Below are positions 15,880-28,949 of a stretch of 64,000 nucleotides of DNA, piece after piece. Origin of the DNA: Bacillus changyiensis (GTDB taxonomy: Bacteria; Bacillota; Bacilli; Bacillales; Bacillaceae). Both the position numbers and the translations under genes were made by a program. Each line of letters opens with the position of its first letter. The first letter of the stretch is position 1. The notes under the pieces are model-generated. The model was not told the DNA's origin. It saw nothing but the letters and a program-made list of their open reading frames with translations, and did not search any database. The stretch spans positions 1-64,000 of the forward strand of contig NZ_JAQFWW010000001.1 in NCBI RefSeq assembly GCF_027706145.1, given 5' to 3'.

Positions 15880-16146
15880 CTATGCGGAAAGTCCGTTCAC
15901 TTTTTTCGCTAAGTTTGATTTGTAACGAGCGGCAGTGTTTTTGTGGACAAGACCTTTTTTCGCTGCTTTATCAATTTTTTTCGCTGCTGCAGATAAAGCT
16001 GTTTTTGCTTTGTCTGCTTCATTATTGCTTACAAGTGTTTCAACTTGCTTGATAGCAGTGCGCATTGCAGATTTGATTGTTGCGTTATGTGCGCGGCGCT
16101 CAGTATTTGTTTTTGTACGTTTGATCGCTGACTTAATATTTGGCAA
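15880..16146 (-). CDS. rpsT: 30S ribosomal protein S20
   Basis: An 88-residue, very basic helical protein ([14 protein letters not shown] ... [21 protein letters not shown]) matching S20, which contacts the 5' and 3' minor domains of 16S rRNA. AGGAGGTG precedes the start. A SigA-type promoter at 16220-16248 gives a leader of roughly 65-70 bases. Confidence 0.96.
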   Translation of the reverse strand: MPNIKSAIKRTKTNTERRAHNATIKSAMRTAIKQVETLVSNNEADKAKTALSAAAKKIDKAAKKGLVHKNTAARYKSNLAKKVNGLSA

Positions 16147-16219
16147 TGTATTTCACCTCCTAAGATATAACCTCTGTCCTTTCTCTAATAGGTTAAATCT
16201 CAACAATAGAACAAATTGT

Positions 16220-16248
16220 ATTCTATCAAACACACCCAGAGATTGCAA
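16220..16248 (-). promoter_or_regulatory. SigA-type promoter of rpsT
   Basis: TTGCAA (16243-16248) and TAGAAT (minus strand of 16220-16225) with 17-base spacing. Confidence 0.7.
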
Positions 16249-16289
16249 TATAAATGTAAAGTATTTTTGTTTGAAAGTCGTACCGAAAA

Positions 16290-16319
16290 GAATGATTAAA
16301 TTGAGGTCAGGCCATACTA
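16290..16319 (+). promoter_or_regulatory. SigG/SigF-type promoter of gpr
   Basis: GAATG, 18 bases, CATACTA, close to the forespore consensus (GHATR ... CATHHTA), 32 bases before the gpr ATG. Forespore expression of gpr is known in B. subtilis. Confidence 0.7.
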
Positions 16320-16350
16320 ACAGCAGTGACGTTTTTGGAGGGAATGAACC

Positions 16351-17460
16351 ATGGAGAAGAAAAAGCTTGATTTGAGTCAATACACTGTTCGCACAGATCT
16401 AGCTGTTGAAGCAAAAGATTTAGTGCATGACAATCAAACGGTTGCTTCTAACAAAGATCCAAAAGGTTTTACAGTTAAAGAATATGAGCAGGACGGGATA
16501 AAAGTACAGACTATAGATATTGATCAAGAAGGCGAAAAGTTGTCCGGCAAAAAAGCAGGACGTTATTTAACAATTGAAACACAAGGAATCAGACAGCAGG
16601 ATTCTGACTTGCAAGAAAATGTTGTGAACGTTTTTGCAAAGGAGTTTTCCGCTTTCCTTGATAATTTAAATATTTCAAAAGATGCTAGCTGTTTGATCGT
16701 GGGGTTGGGCAATTGGAATGTCACACCAGACTCGCTTGGACCGCTTGTTACGGAAAACCTTTTAGTGACAAGGCACTTATTTAAACTGCAACCTGAACAT
16801 GTTGAAGAAGGATATCGACCAGTTAGTGCACTTTCGCCAGGAGTGATGGGGCTGACTGGAATTGAGACAAGCGATATTATTCAAGGAGTGATTGACCGTT
16901 CAAAGCCCGATTTTGTCATTGCTGTCGATGCTTTGGCTTCTAGAGGTATTGAGCGCGTCAACTCTACTATTCAAATCTCTGATAGTGGGATTCATCCAGG
17001 ATCAGGGGTCGGGAATAAGCGAAAAGAACTGAGTAAGGAAACGCTAGGGGTCCCCGTTATCGCGATTGGTGTTCCGACTGTTGTAGATGCGGTAACGATC
17101 ACAAGTGATACGATCGATTATATTTTAAAACATTTTGGAAGAGAAATGAAAGATGACAGTCCGTCTCGCTCACTTGTCCCTGCAGGAATGAATTTCGGAA
17201 AAAGGAAAGTCCTGACTGAGGAAGATCTTCCAGAAGAGGAACAGCGGAAATCATTTCTCGGTATTGTCGGTGTACTTGAAGAAGATGAAAAAAGACAGCT
17301 GATACATGAAGTGCTATCACCGCTTGGTCATAATTTGATGGTAACACCTAAAGAAGTTGATACGTTTATTGATGATATGGCAAATGTGATTGCTAATGGG
17401 CTGAATACAGCTTTGCACGAGCAAATCTCTCAAGACAATAAAGGCATGTATAATCACTAG
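16351..17460 (+). CDS. gpr: GPR, germination protease for small acid-soluble spore proteins
   Basis: A 369-residue aspartic-type endopeptidase. GPR degrades the DNA-coating SASPs early in germination. The N-terminal propeptide region ([21 protein letters not shown]) contains the TDLAVE autoprocessing site resembling SASP cleavage sites. [42 protein letters not shown] and [12 protein letters not shown] are strongly conserved. GGAGGG gives the start. It is followed by a terminator and then spoIIP. Confidence 0.95.
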   Translation: MEKKKLDLSQYTVRTDLAVEAKDLVHDNQTVASNKDPKGFTVKEYEQDGIKVQTIDIDQEGEKLSGKKAGRYLTIETQGIRQQDSDLQENVVNVFAKEFSAFLDNLNISKDASCLIVGLGNWNVTPDSLGPLVTENLLVTRHLFKLQPEHVEEGYRPVSALSPGVMGLTGIETSDIIQGVIDRSKPDFVIAVDALASRGIERVNSTIQISDSGIHPGSGVGNKRKELSKETLGVPVIAIGVPTVVDAVTITSDTIDYILKHFGREMKDDSPSRSLVPAGMNFGKRKVLTEEDLPEEEQRKSFLGIVGVLEEDEKRQLIHEVLSPLGHNLMVTPKEVDTFIDDMANVIANGLNTALHEQISQDNKGMYNH

Positions 17461-17486
17461 GACGGCTACTATAGTCGTCTTTTTTT
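17461..17486 (+). terminator. Terminator after gpr
   Basis: GACGGCTA/TAGTCGTC stem followed by eight T. Confidence 0.85.
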
Positions 17487-17566
17487 AGGTTGTATTCATG
17501 AACTTGTTCTACTTCCTCTAGCTTGTTCATAGTCTATTTACTAGACAAGCTATGGAGGGATTTCCG

Positions 17567-18766
17567 ATGAGAAAAAAAGGAAGAAACTTTGAATTTATGT
17601 TAACGGTAAATGGGAGAACAGCAGCAAAAACCGTCTTCTTATTCATCGTCGGTTTGCTGCTCACATTTATTTTATCCGGAGTTCTGACATCTCTTCGTCC
17701 GGAACTAAGGCCTTCTTCACCATTTTATCGAGTGGCTAATGAGCTAGCAGGCGAAACCTATGGACTTATTTTAGGAATGGAAAACCACTATTTTGTATCT
17801 GAAATTCCCAATTCGAGAGATAGTTTTCAGTTGTCCCCTCTTATTCTAAAACTAGCAACAAGCATTAATTTAAAAGATCCGCGAAGTTTTCTCGGACGAG
17901 AGCTCCCTGGCTTTTCTCAATTTGACTCAGATATTCTTGTGGCCGGCAAAGGAACAAATTATACAAATATGCCCTCTGAATCTTCACCACCGGCTGAAGT
18001 GTTAAAAGAAGAAAGAGAGGCGAACCTTGCTGAACTTGAAGGAGAAGACAAGAAGAAAAAAGATGAACATTCATCTAAACAATCAACAGGTGACCGAAAA
18101 GTGGTGTTTATTTATAACACTCATAATACAGAATCCTATCTTCCTTTTTTAAAGGGTGAGACAGATCCTGATCTGGCCCTTCATTCAAAAGCGAATATCA
18201 CACTTGTCAGTGATATGCTTGGTCAAGCACTCGAGTCACAAGGGGTGGGTGTTTCAATTAATAAAACGGATTTTCAAGCCAATCTGAAGAAAAAAGGCTG
18301 GAATTATGCGCGTTCATATGATGAATCAAGACCAGCTATTAAGGAGGCAATGGCTAAAAACAAAAATTTGCAGTATTTTATCGACATTCACCGAGATTCA
18401 CAACGAAAAAAAGCAACGACTACAAAGATTGGTGGAAAAAACTATGCGCGGATCGCATTTGTGATTGGTAAGAAAAGCTCTAATTTTGAAGCTAACTTTA
18501 AGCTGGCAAAAGAGCTTCATGAACGGCTGGAGAAAAAATATCCGGGGCTTAGTCGGGGGGTTATATCAAAAGGGGCTTCTGGGGATAATGGAGTTTATAA
18601 TCAAGATTTAAATGAAAGATCGATATTAATAGAATTTGGTGGTGTAGATAATAACCGAAAAGAGCTAGAGAGGGCTGCAGACGCAACAGCTGATGTGTTC
18701 AGTGAGATGTTCTGGGAAGCGGAGAAAGTTGATGCTGGTTCAGATGAAAAAAATAAGAAAAAACAG
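17567..18766 (+). CDS. spoIIP: SpoIIP, engulfment amidase/endopeptidase
   Basis: About 400 residues. A membrane anchor (~23-45) is followed by an extracellular domain. Peptidoglycan hydrolase motifs are IYNTHNTESYLPF (zinc His), FIDIHRDSQ and SILIEFGGVDN (catalytic Glu). SpoIIP works with SpoIID and SpoIIM to thin the septum and drive engulfment. The ATG at 17567 is preferred to 17552 because GGAGGG lies seven bases before it. yqxA follows within 20 bases. An inverted repeat TAGCTTGT/ACAAGCTA flanks the region just upstream. Confidence 0.94.
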
Positions 18767-18783
18767 TAGAAGCAGGTGATAAA

Positions 18784-19107
18784 ATGGCATCTTTTATTGG
18801 AAAATCGATATTGGTTTCTGTCATCATGTTGTTTGGTGTTCTTCTCGGTATGCAGCAGGCAAATCAAGGAATGTTGGAAATGAAGGGTTACAGCGATCCT
18901 GACTTAAAAGGAGCATTCAGTATTTCTAAAGGGAAAATAAAAGAGGCTTCTGTTCTAGGACATGAAATTGATTTGGAGGAAAAGCAGAAAGAACTTGAAC
19001 AGCTGGAAGCATTTAACTTGTTTTCTTCAGCAGGTCGAGTATTGGCTGACTCGATCACAAACTCAGCTAAGTTTGTTTTTAACTGGATAAAGGAAAAAAC
19101 AGAGTAA
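18784..19107 (+). CDS. yqxA: YqxA, sporulation-associated membrane protein
   Basis: A 107-residue protein with an N-terminal membrane segment (~7-22), the MQQANQGM motif, a soluble region with a Glu/Lys-rich helix, and an amphipathic end (SAKFVFNWIKEK). It matches DUF3679/YqxA, always downstream of gpr-spoIIP. Molecular role unknown. Terminator immediately after. Confidence 0.88.
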   Translation: MASFIGKSILVSVIMLFGVLLGMQQANQGMLEMKGYSDPDLKGAFSISKGKIKEASVLGHEIDLEEKQKELEQLEAFNLFSSAGRVLADSITNSAKFVFNWIKEKTE

Positions 19108-19133
19108 AAACGGGAGACCTTCGCCCGTTTTTT
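19107..19133 (+). terminator. Terminator after yqxA
   Basis: AAAACGGG/CCCGTTTT stem, T-run. Confidence 0.85.
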
Positions 19134-19185
19134 CGTGTTTTATGGTCTCTAAGATCGTAGCCATTCACTATATGTTCTCTAGAGA

Positions 19186-19214
19186 TTGAATCTTAACACC
19201 CCTATTGATATAAT
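19186..19214 (+). promoter_or_regulatory. SigA-type promoter of lepA
   Basis: TTGAAT, 17 bases, TATAAT; 43 bases before the GTG start. Confidence 0.7.
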
Positions 19215-19256
19215 CTAAGCTAGCGCAACTTGCGTTTAATAGTAGGAGTGATTAGT

Positions 19257-21095
19257 GTGACAGATAAAGAAAAACGATTACAAAGACAGTCGAGAATTCG
19301 CAATTTCTCTATTATCGCCCATATAGACCACGGAAAATCAACACTTGCAGACCGAATATTGGAAAAGACGGCGGCTATCACTCAAAGAGAAATGAAAGAA
19401 CAATTGCTCGACTCCATGGATTTGGAACGTGAAAGAGGAATTACGATTAAATTAAACTCCGTTCAGCTCAAATATAAAGCCCAAGATGGAGAAGAATATA
19501 TTTTTCACCTCATCGATACCCCAGGACATGTAGACTTCACCTATGAAGTTTCAAGAAGCTTGGCTGCGTGTGAAGGTGCAATTCTTGTTGTCGATGCTGC
19601 TCAAGGGATTGAGGCGCAAACACTTGCAAACGTTTATCTTGCCCTTGATAATGACCTTGAAATTCTTCCGGTTATCAACAAAATTGACCTTCCAAGTGCA
19701 GAACCTGAACGAGTTCGCCAGGAAGTTGAAGATGTCATTGGACTTGATGCTTCTGAGGCTGTTCTTGCATCTGCCAAAGCCGGTATCGGAATTGAAGATA
19801 TATTGGAACAAGTTGTTGAGAAAGTTCCTGCTCCAAATGGTGATCCTGAAGCGCCTTTACAAGCTTTAATCTTCGACTCTCTGTATGACGCATACAGAGG
19901 TGTTGTTGCTTATATTAGGGTTGTTCAAGGGACAGTCAAGGCAGGCCAAAAAATTAAGATGATGGCGACGGGCAAAGAATTTGAAGTAACTGAAGTCGGT
20001 GTATTTACACCGAAAGCCGTTCCTGTAGACGAATTAACAGTGGGGGATGTTGGATTTCTGACGGCAGCTATCAAAAACGTCGGAGATACCCGTGTAGGAG
20101 ACACCATTACAGGTGCAGAAAATCCGGCTCCTGAAGCTTTACCAGGTTACAGAAAACTAAATCCTATGGTGTATTGCGGAATGTATCCAATTGATACGGC
20201 AAAGTATAACGATTTACGGGAAGCCTTGGAAAAACTGGAGCTGAATGATTCAGCACTCCAATATGAAGCGGAAACTTCGCAAGCGCTTGGTTTCGGTTTT
20301 CGCTGCGGATTTTTAGGAATGCTGCATATGGAAATCATTCAAGAGCGGATTGAACGGGAGTTTAAAATCGATCTGATCACAACGGCACCAAGTGTTATTT
20401 ATGAGGTGTATATGACAGATGGTGAAAAGCTTGTTGTTGACAATCCAGCCAATATGCCTGATCCACAGAAGATTGAACGGGTTGAAGAGCCGTTTGTGAA
20501 AGCAACCATGATGGTACCAAATGACTTTGTTGGAGCTGTTATGGAGTTGTGTCAAGGAAAACGCGGACAGTTCATCGACATGCAATATCTTGATGCTAAC
20601 AGAGTCAGCATTGTTTATGAAATTCCGCTTGCAGAGATTGTTTATGAATTTTTTGATCAATTAAAATCAAATACAAAGGGTTATGCGTCATTTGATTATG
20701 AATTGATCGGATATAGACCATCTAAGCTTGTAAAAATGGATATCATGCTGAACGCCGAAAAAATCGATGCTCTATCATTTATTGTTCATCGTGACTATGC
20801 TTATGAACGTGGAAAAGTCATTGTTGAAAAGTTAAAAGAACTTATTCCGCGTCAACAGTTTGAAGTGCCAGTTCAGGCTGCAATCGGTCAGAAAATTATT
20901 GCCCGTTCTACAATTAAGGCCATGCGTAAAAACGTGCTGGCAAAATGTTATGGCGGTGACATTTCCAGAAAACGAAAACTTCTTGAAAAGCAAAAAGAAG
21001 GTAAGCGAAGAATGAAACAGGTTGGCTCTGTCGAAGTTCCACAGGAAGCCTTTATGGCTGTTCTGAAAATGGACGATAGCGGTCAAAAATCATAA
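19257..21095 (+). CDS. lepA: LepA/EF-4, translational GTPase
   Basis: A 612-residue GTPase (family length). P-loop AHIDHGKST, switch [16 protein letters not shown] and NKIDLPSA are in the first 150 residues, followed by EF-G-like domains II, III and V and the LepA-specific C-terminal domain ([18 protein letters not shown]). LepA is implicated in 30S biogenesis and ribosome back-translocation. The GTG at 19257 is chosen because AGGAG lies eight bases upstream and the family starts TDKEKRL; an upstream TTG would add nine unconserved residues. Confidence 0.95.
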   Translation: MTDKEKRLQRQSRIRNFSIIAHIDHGKSTLADRILEKTAAITQREMKEQLLDSMDLERERGITIKLNSVQLKYKAQDGEEYIFHLIDTPGHVDFTYEVSRSLAACEGAILVVDAAQGIEAQTLANVYLALDNDLEILPVINKIDLPSAEPERVRQEVEDVIGLDASEAVLASAKAGIGIEDILEQVVEKVPAPNGDPEAPLQALIFDSLYDAYRGVVAYIRVVQGTVKAGQKIKMMATGKEFEVTEVGVFTPKAVPVDELTVGDVGFLTAAIKNVGDTRVGDTITGAENPAPEALPGYRKLNPMVYCGMYPIDTAKYNDLREALEKLELNDSALQYEAETSQALGFGFRCGFLGMLHMEIIQERIEREFKIDLITTAPSVIYEVYMTDGEKLVVDNPANMPDPQKIERVEEPFVKATMMVPNDFVGAVMELCQGKRGQFIDMQYLDANRVSIVYEIPLAEIVYEFFDQLKSNTKGYASFDYELIGYRPSKLVKMDIMLNAEKIDALSFIVHRDYAYERGKVIVEKLKELIPRQQFEVPVQAAIGQKIIARSTIKAMRKNVLAKCYGGDISRKRKLLEKQKEGKRRMKQVGSVEVPQEAFMAVLKMDDSGQKS

Positions 21096-21102
21096 GCAGA
21101 CT

Positions 21103-21130
21103 AGCCGCAGCATAAAACACTGCGGCTTCT
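21103..21130 (+). terminator. Terminator after lepA
   Basis: AGCCGCAG/CTGCGGCT stem with a TTCTTCCT tail; hemW starts 23 bases later, so some read-through is likely. Confidence 0.7.
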
Positions 21131-21152
21131 TCCTGTAAAGAAGGTGAAAACA

Positions 21153-22292
21153 ATGAAATCAGCCTATATCCATATCCCATTTTGCGAACACATTTGCCAT
21201 TATTGCGATTTTAATAAATTCTTTTATCATAGCCAGCCCGTTGATGAGTATCTAAATTCATTGGAAAAAGAAATGGTGAATTCAATGGAAGCCGCTGGTT
21301 ACCCTGAGTTGACAACGATTTTTATCGGTGGTGGCACACCGACTTCATTATCTGCCAAACAGCTTGAACGGTTGCTTAATGGGATTATGACCATTTTAAA
21401 ACCAACTGAACAATTACTAGAATTTACAGTTGAAGCTAATCCAGATGATCTTGACGCTGAAAAACTAACCATTTTAAAACATGCGGGTGTCACTAGGCTG
21501 AGTTTTGGTGTTCAGACATTTGAAGACGATCTATTAAAAAAAATTGGTAGAGTTCACAAACAGAAAGATGTGCTAAACTCTTTTGATAGAGCGAGAGCGA
21601 TTGGGTTTGATAATATTAGCTTGGATCTTATGTTTGGACTGCCTGATCAAACCGTTGATCAGCTCGTCGCTTCCATTGATACAGCACTGTCACTTGATGC
21701 TGAACATTATTCCGTTTATTCGCTAATTGTTGAGCCCAAAACCGTTTTTTATAATCTGGCAAAAAAAGGTCGCCTCCATCTGCCACCACAGGATCGTGAA
21801 GCAGAAATGTACGAATTGGTCATGAAAAAGATGAATGAAGCAAATATTCATCAATATGAAATTAGCAACTTTGCCAAAAAAGGGTTTGAAAGTAAGCATA
21901 ACCTCACATATTGGAGTAATGAAGAGTATTTTGGGTTTGGAGCAGGAGCACACGGATATATTAATGGGATCAGGACTGTAAACGTAGCGCCTGTTAAACA
22001 GTATATTGACCGTATTGACAACAGTGGCTTTCCTTATAAGGAAACTCATCGTGTCACAAAAAATGAACAAATCGAAGAAGAACTGTTTCTCGGTCTTCGA
22101 AAAATAACAGGTGTTTGTAAAACTCGATTCTTCAAGAAGTACGGTCAGTCCCTTGATGAGCTTTTTCCAGATGTTTTACAGTCTCTTGAACAAAAAGGTC
22201 TGATCAAGAACACAAATACAAATGTCTGTTTAACACATACTGGAAAATTGTTAGGGAATGAAGTATTTCAATCATTCTTAGGTGAGTTATAA
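21153..22292 (+). CDS. hemW: HemW-type radical SAM protein (heme chaperone; formerly annotated hemN)
   Basis: A 379-residue radical SAM protein. Cluster cysteines are Cys11, Cys15 and Cys18 in CEHICHYCDF; the extra Cys found in true coproporphyrinogen oxidase HemN is replaced by Phe, which favours HemW, a heme-binding chaperone. FIGGGTPTSL and YEISNFAKKG are present. The ATG at 21153 follows GAAGGTG; an upstream GTG at 21144 is in frame but lies inside the ribosome binding site. Confidence 0.9.
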   Translation: MKSAYIHIPFCEHICHYCDFNKFFYHSQPVDEYLNSLEKEMVNSMEAAGYPELTTIFIGGGTPTSLSAKQLERLLNGIMTILKPTEQLLEFTVEANPDDLDAEKLTILKHAGVTRLSFGVQTFEDDLLKKIGRVHKQKDVLNSFDRARAIGFDNISLDLMFGLPDQTVDQLVASIDTALSLDAEHYSVYSLIVEPKTVFYNLAKKGRLHLPPQDREAEMYELVMKKMNEANIHQYEISNFAKKGFESKHNLTYWSNEEYFGFGAGAHGYINGIRTVNVAPVKQYIDRIDNSGFPYKETHRVTKNEQIEEELFLGLRKITGVCKTRFFKKYGQSLDELFPDVLQSLEQKGLIKNTNTNVCLTHTGKLLGNEVFQSFLGEL

Positions 22293-22321
22293 TTGACATT
22301 TTGATTGCAGTTTGGTAATTT
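22293..22321 (+). promoter_or_regulatory. SigA promoter of the hrcA-dnaK operon
   Basis: TTGACA, 17 bases, TAATTT, starting at the base after the hemW stop and ending just before CIRCE. Confidence 0.75.
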
Positions 22322-22331
22322 TGAAATACAA

Positions 22332-22358
22332 TTAGCACTCATTTACTGAGAGTGCTAA
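22332..22358. promoter_or_regulatory. CIRCE operator (HrcA binding site)
   Basis: TTAGCACTC, nine bases, GAGTGCTAA: a perfect 9-9-9 inverted repeat, the heat-shock operator bound by HrcA. It sits in the 5' leader, 14 bases before the hrcA ATG. Confidence 0.98.
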
Positions 22359-22372
22359 CAGAGGTGATATGG

Positions 22373-23404
22373 ATGTTAACAAATCGTCAGCTGCTAATCT
22401 TACAGATTATCGTCAACGATTTCATTCGTTCAGCTCAGCCGGTGGGATCAAGAACACTTTCTAAGAAGGAAGATATTACATTTAGTTCAGCTACAATCAG
22501 AAACGAAATGGCTGATTTAGAAGAACTTGGCTTTATTGAAAAAACCCACTCATCTTCGGGACGAATTCCTTCGGAAAAAGGTTATCGGTATTATGTTGAT
22601 CATTTGCTGTCGCCAGGAAAGCTGACAAACACGGATCTGTCATTGATCCATTCTATATTTAAAGAAAAAATCTTTGAACTTGAAAAAACCGTGCAGAGAT
22701 CAGCTCAGATTTTATCAGACCTGACGAATTATACATCGATTGTCCTTGGGCCTAAGCTGAGCGAGAACTTTTTGAAACAGATTCAAATTGTGCCAATCCA
22801 GCCAGATAAGGCCGTTGCCATATTGGTAACCAACACCGGTCATGTAGAGAATAAAATGATCAATTTCCCAGCTAGAGTGGATCTGTCTGATCTTGAAAAG
22901 CTGGTGAATATATTAAATGAACGCCTTAGAGGCGTACCAATATCAGATCTTAAAGACAAGATTTTCAAAGAAGTTGCCACCTTTTTAAGATCTCATATAC
23001 AAAGTTATGACCAAATTTTAGCTGGTCTTGGTGCTACTTTTGATTCCTCATCTCAAACGGAACGACTCTTTTTCGGCGGTAAGATTAATATGCTGAATCA
23101 GCCTGAGTTTCATGATATTGAAAGGGTAAAGTCCCTCTTGACATTAATTGAGAAAAAACAGGAAATCTTGCGGTTATTTCAGTCGACAGATACCGGTATC
23201 ACGATTAAAATCGGTAAAGAGAATGATTATGAAGAAATGGAGAACTGCAGTTTTATTACCGCGACATATACGGTCGGTTCAAAACAAATCGGTTCAATAG
23301 CGGTCATCGGTCCAACTCGTATGGACTATTCTCGTGTTGTTAGCTTACTGCAGTATGTATCATCTGACTTGTCAAAAGCACTGACGAGTTTGTATGATGG
23401 GTAA
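22373..23404 (+). CDS. hrcA: HrcA, heat-shock repressor
   Basis: A 343-residue repressor binding CIRCE and needing GroEL for activity. The N-terminal winged helix ([20 protein letters not shown] ... [20 protein letters not shown]) and the later GAF-like and dimer regions ([30 protein letters not shown]) are present. The start is set at ATG 22373 (AGAGGTG upstream); a GTG at 22352 would lie inside CIRCE. First gene of the operon. Confidence 0.96.
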   Translation: MLTNRQLLILQIIVNDFIRSAQPVGSRTLSKKEDITFSSATIRNEMADLEELGFIEKTHSSSGRIPSEKGYRYYVDHLLSPGKLTNTDLSLIHSIFKEKIFELEKTVQRSAQILSDLTNYTSIVLGPKLSENFLKQIQIVPIQPDKAVAILVTNTGHVENKMINFPARVDLSDLEKLVNILNERLRGVPISDLKDKIFKEVATFLRSHIQSYDQILAGLGATFDSSSQTERLFFGGKINMLNQPEFHDIERVKSLLTLIEKKQEILRLFQSTDTGITIKIGKENDYEEMENCSFITATYTVGSKQIGSIAVIGPTRMDYSRVVSLLQYVSSDLSKALTSLYDG

Positions 23405-23424
23405 GGCGGTATTGACAAGGTAGT

Positions 23425-23445
23425 AGAAGGGAATGGTTCCCTTCT
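23425..23445 (+). other. Stable hairpin between hrcA and grpE
   Basis: AGAAGGGAA and TTCCCTTCT form a perfect nine-base stem with a three-base loop, without a proper T-run. In B. subtilis the hrcA-grpE junction is a known mRNA processing point; the hairpin could protect the downstream message. Confidence 0.6.
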
Positions 23446-23485
23446 CTTCATCATTAACATAAACCTTTGAGGGAGGTGAACACAG

Positions 23486-25913
<2,428 letters not shown>

Positions 25914-25944
25914 GAAAATGAAATCACTTTGATCACAAGTAATG

Positions 25945-25981
25945 AAAGTCAAAGTCAGGATCTCTTGACTTTGACTTTTTT
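25945..25981 (+). terminator. Terminator between dnaK and dnaJ
   Basis: AAAGTCAAAGTC / GACTTTGACTTT stem and T-run. It would separate the abundant hrcA-grpE-dnaK message from the distal genes. Confidence 0.85.
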
Positions 25982-26001
25982 ATCATTTAAGACAAAAGGA
26001 A

Positions 26002-26031
26002 TTGAAAAAACATAATTTAAAATGATACAAT
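26002..26031 (+). promoter_or_regulatory. Internal promoter before dnaJ
   Basis: TTGAAA, 18 bases, TACAAT. A second promoter at this place is known for the B. subtilis dnaK operon. Confidence 0.55.
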
Positions 26032-26065
26032 TTAATTTATGTGAGAAAATCGGGAGTGTGAAGAG

Positions 26066-27196
26066 ATGAGTAAGCGTGATTACTATGAGGTGCTTGGGGT
26101 AAGTAAGAGCGCTTCTAAAGACGAAATAAAAAAAGCGTATCGCAAGCTGTCAAAAAAGTATCACCCTGACATTAATAAGGAAGCTGGTTCAGATGAAAAG
26201 TTTAAAGAAGTGAAAGAGGCCTATGAGACTCTTTCTGACGAACAAAAACGAGCTCATTATGACCAGTTTGGCCACGCTGATCCAAATCAAGGGTTTGGTG
26301 GCGGTGGTTTCGGGGGAAGCGGTGACTTCGGTGGTTTTGGATTTGATGATATTTTCTCAAGCATTTTTGGAGGCGGCACAAGACGAAGAGATCCCAATGC
26401 CCCTCGCCAAGGAGCAGACCTACAATATACAATGACATTGTCATTTGAAGAAGCAGCTTTCGGAAAAGAGACGACGATCGAAATCCCTCGGGAAGAAACG
26501 TGTGATACGTGTCACGGCTCAGGCGCAAAACCAGGTACGACCCCTGACACATGTACACATTGCGGAGGTTCAGGCCAGCTGAACATGGAACAGTCTACAC
26601 CGTTTGGTAAAGTGGTCAATCGAAGAGTCTGTCATTACTGTAATGGAACTGGGAAGCAAATCAAGCATAAGTGTTCAACATGCGGTGGAACAGGGAAAGT
26701 GAAAAACCGCAAAAAAATCAATGTCACTATCCCTGCAGGTGTTGATGATGGCCAACAACTTCGGGTATCAGGACATGGTGAGCCTGGTGTAAACGGTGGT
26801 CCATCAGGTGACTTATTCGTTGTTTTCCATGTGCGTGAACATGAGTTTTTTGAGCGTGATGGAGATGATATCTACTGTGAAATGCCTCTGACTTTTGCAC
26901 AGGCAGCGCTTGGAGACGAAATAGAAGTGCCCACTCTTTATGGAAAAGTGAAATTAAAGATCCCGGCAGGTACTCAAACGGGTACGAAGTTCCGTCTAAA
27001 AGGAAAAGGCGTTAAAAATGTTCGGGGATATGGGCAAGGCGATCAACATATTGTCGTCCGAGTCATTACACCGACGAATTTAACCGAAAAACAAAAAAAT
27101 ATTCTCCGTGACTTTGCAGAAGTAAGTGGGAATATGCCAGATGAACAAGAAATGAGTTTTTTTGATAAAGTAAAACGCGCCTTTAAAGGTGATTAA
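26066..27196 (+). CDS. dnaJ: DnaJ, Hsp40 co-chaperone
   Basis: A 376-residue class I Hsp40. J-domain (~5-67) with the HPD triad in KKYHPDIN; Gly/Phe-rich linker (~75-110); four zinc repeats [32 protein letters not shown] (~145-210); and C-terminal substrate-binding and dimer domains. It stimulates DnaK ATPase. Confidence 0.97.
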   Translation: MSKRDYYEVLGVSKSASKDEIKKAYRKLSKKYHPDINKEAGSDEKFKEVKEAYETLSDEQKRAHYDQFGHADPNQGFGGGGFGGSGDFGGFGFDDIFSSIFGGGTRRRDPNAPRQGADLQYTMTLSFEEAAFGKETTIEIPREETCDTCHGSGAKPGTTPDTCTHCGGSGQLNMEQSTPFGKVVNRRVCHYCNGTGKQIKHKCSTCGGTGKVKNRKKINVTIPAGVDDGQQLRVSGHGEPGVNGGPSGDLFVVFHVREHEFFERDGDDIYCEMPLTFAQAALGDEIEVPTLYGKVKLKIPAGTQTGTKFRLKGKGVKNVRGYGQGDQHIVVRVITPTNLTEKQKNILRDFAEVSGNMPDEQEMSFFDKVKRAFKGD

Positions 27197-27219
27197 TGAT
27201 TGGATGAGGAGTTGGTAGT

Positions 27220-28155
27220 ATGAAATGGTCCGAAATTTGCATTCACACAACACATGAAGCGGTAGAGCCCATCTCAAATATTTTGCATGAAGCTGGTGCA
27301 AGTGGTGTGGTGATAGAAGATCCGCTTGATTTAAGTAAAGAACGTGAGAATGTTTACGGAGAAATCTACCAGCTCGATCCCAATGATTACCCTGAAGAAG
27401 GCGTCATCATTAAAGCGTACCTGCCGATCAACAGTTTTTTAGGTGAAACCGTTGATGGCATCAAAAAAACGATTAATAATTTGTTGTTATATGACATTGA
27501 TCTTGGTAGAAATAAAATTACCATCAGTGAGGTAAATGAAGAAGAATGGGCAACAGCTTGGAAAAAATATTACCATCCGGTAAAAATTTCCGAAAAGTTT
27601 ACAATTGTTCCAACTTGGGAAGATTATACACCCGTTCATACAGATGAACTGATCATTGAAATGGATCCCGGGATGGCATTCGGAACAGGCACACATCCAA
27701 CCACAGTTCTCTGCATACAAGCACTAGAGCGGTATGTGAAAACAAGCGATTCAGTTGTTGATGTCGGAACGGGAACAGGTATTTTGAGCATCGCTTCCGC
27801 AATGCTTGGTGCTGACCAGGTAGAAGCATATGACCTTGATCCAGTTGCTGTTGAAAGCGCCCGTTTGAATTCCAAACTGAATAAGGTTGCTGAACAGATT
27901 GAAATTAAACAAAATAATTTGCTTGACGGGATTAGCGGAGAAAAAGACGTGATTGTAGCAAACATTTTGGCAGAAGTGATTCTTCGTTTTACTAACCAAG
28001 CCTACAGCCTACTCAAACAGGATGGTTATTTTATCACATCAGGCATTATTCAGCACAAAAAACAGGAAGTCAAGGATGCGCTAATAAAAGAGGGATTCAC
28101 AATCATTGAAGTTCTGTCGATGGAAGATTGGGTCAGCATCATTGCCAAAAAATAA
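27220..28155 (+). CDS. prmA: PrmA, ribosomal protein L11 methyltransferase
   Basis: A 311-residue SAM-dependent methyltransferase for L11. The N-terminal L11-binding domain ([19 protein letters not shown]) is followed by the linker [26 protein letters not shown], the SAM motif [11 protein letters not shown] (~176-186) and [10 protein letters not shown]. Fifth gene of the heat-shock operon, with GGATGAGGAG-like ribosome binding site. Confidence 0.94.
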   Translation: MKWSEICIHTTHEAVEPISNILHEAGASGVVIEDPLDLSKERENVYGEIYQLDPNDYPEEGVIIKAYLPINSFLGETVDGIKKTINNLLLYDIDLGRNKITISEVNEEEWATAWKKYYHPVKISEKFTIVPTWEDYTPVHTDELIIEMDPGMAFGTGTHPTTVLCIQALERYVKTSDSVVDVGTGTGILSIASAMLGADQVEAYDLDPVAVESARLNSKLNKVAEQIEIKQNNLLDGISGEKDVIVANILAEVILRFTNQAYSLLKQDGYFITSGIIQHKKQEVKDALIKEGFTIIEVLSMEDWVSIIAKK

Positions 28156-28179
28156 TTATTTAGTAGGTGGCACTAGCGT

Positions 28180-28947
28180 ATGCAACGATATTTTATTGAA
28201 CAAACGAAACAAGAAGTAACAACGTCCGGTGTGCTTGTCATCAAAGGTGAAGACGTCCACCATATCGTAAATGTGATGAGAATGGCTGAGGGTAATCAGA
28301 TTATTTGCTGTACAAAAGATGGCCATGAAGCATTCTGTACCTTGGATTCTTTATCAAAGCACGAGGTTGAGTTAACAATCGTTGAATGGACTGGAAAAAG
28401 TCGTGAACTTCCACTTCAAGTTCATATTGCCAGTGGACTTCCAAAAGGTGATAAACTGGAATGGATCATTCAAAAAGGTACAGAACTTGGAGCCAGTTCT
28501 TTTATTCCCTTTGGAGCATCACGATCTGTTGTAAAATTTGATGATAAAAAGGCGAAGAAAAAACAAGAAAGATGGGCGAAAATCGCCAAGGAAGCTGCAG
28601 AACAGTCGCAAAGAAACAAGATTCCAAAGGTGGGAGACATCCATACATTTCACAGTTTACTGAAAAGCCTTCACAATTTCGATAAATGTGTCGTTGCATA
28701 TGAAGAGTCATCAAAACAAGGTGAGAACACCCTGTTTCAATCTGTCATCAAAGACTTGCCGAAAGGTTCCTCAATCCTTTTGATGTTTGGTCCTGAGGGA
28801 GGTTTTTCAGACAGTGAAATTCAGGCGCTCCAAGAAGAAGGAGCAATTGCTTGCGGGCTTGGTCCGCGGATATTAAGGGCAGAAACAGCGCCGCTTTATG
28901 CTTTGGCGGCTGTTTCTTATCAAACAGAGTTATTAAGAGGTGAGTAA
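28180..28947 (+). CDS. rsmE: RsmE, 16S rRNA m3U1498 methyltransferase
   Basis: A 255-residue SPOUT methyltransferase. An N-terminal PUA-like domain (MQRYFIEQT ... HHIVNVMRM) precedes the knotted SAM domain with SGLPKGDKLEWIIQKGTELG, AAEQSQRNKIP, MFGPEGGFSDSE and LGPRILRAETAP. Acts on assembled 30S. It is separated from mtaB by two bases. Confidence 0.94.
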   Translation: MQRYFIEQTKQEVTTSGVLVIKGEDVHHIVNVMRMAEGNQIICCTKDGHEAFCTLDSLSKHEVELTIVEWTGKSRELPLQVHIASGLPKGDKLEWIIQKGTELGASSFIPFGASRSVVKFDDKKAKKKQERWAKIAKEAAEQSQRNKIPKVGDIHTFHSLLKSLHNFDKCVVAYEESSKQGENTLFQSVIKDLPKGSSILLMFGPEGGFSDSEIQALQEEGAIACGLGPRILRAETAPLYALAAVSYQTELLRGE

Positions 28948-28949
28948 TT

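Noticed and set aside
15935-16375. 146-codon plus-strand ORF across rpsT
   Set aside because: It is the antisense of rpsT and its promoter, with no ribosome binding site or family resemblance.
17519-17552. Inverted repeat TAGCTTGT/ACAAGCTA before spoIIP as an operator
   Set aside because: Arms are short and no known regulator matches; mentioned only in the spoIIP entry.
20313-20660. 115-codon minus-strand ORF inside lepA
   Set aside because: Complement of a highly conserved GTPase; composition is that of a codon shadow.
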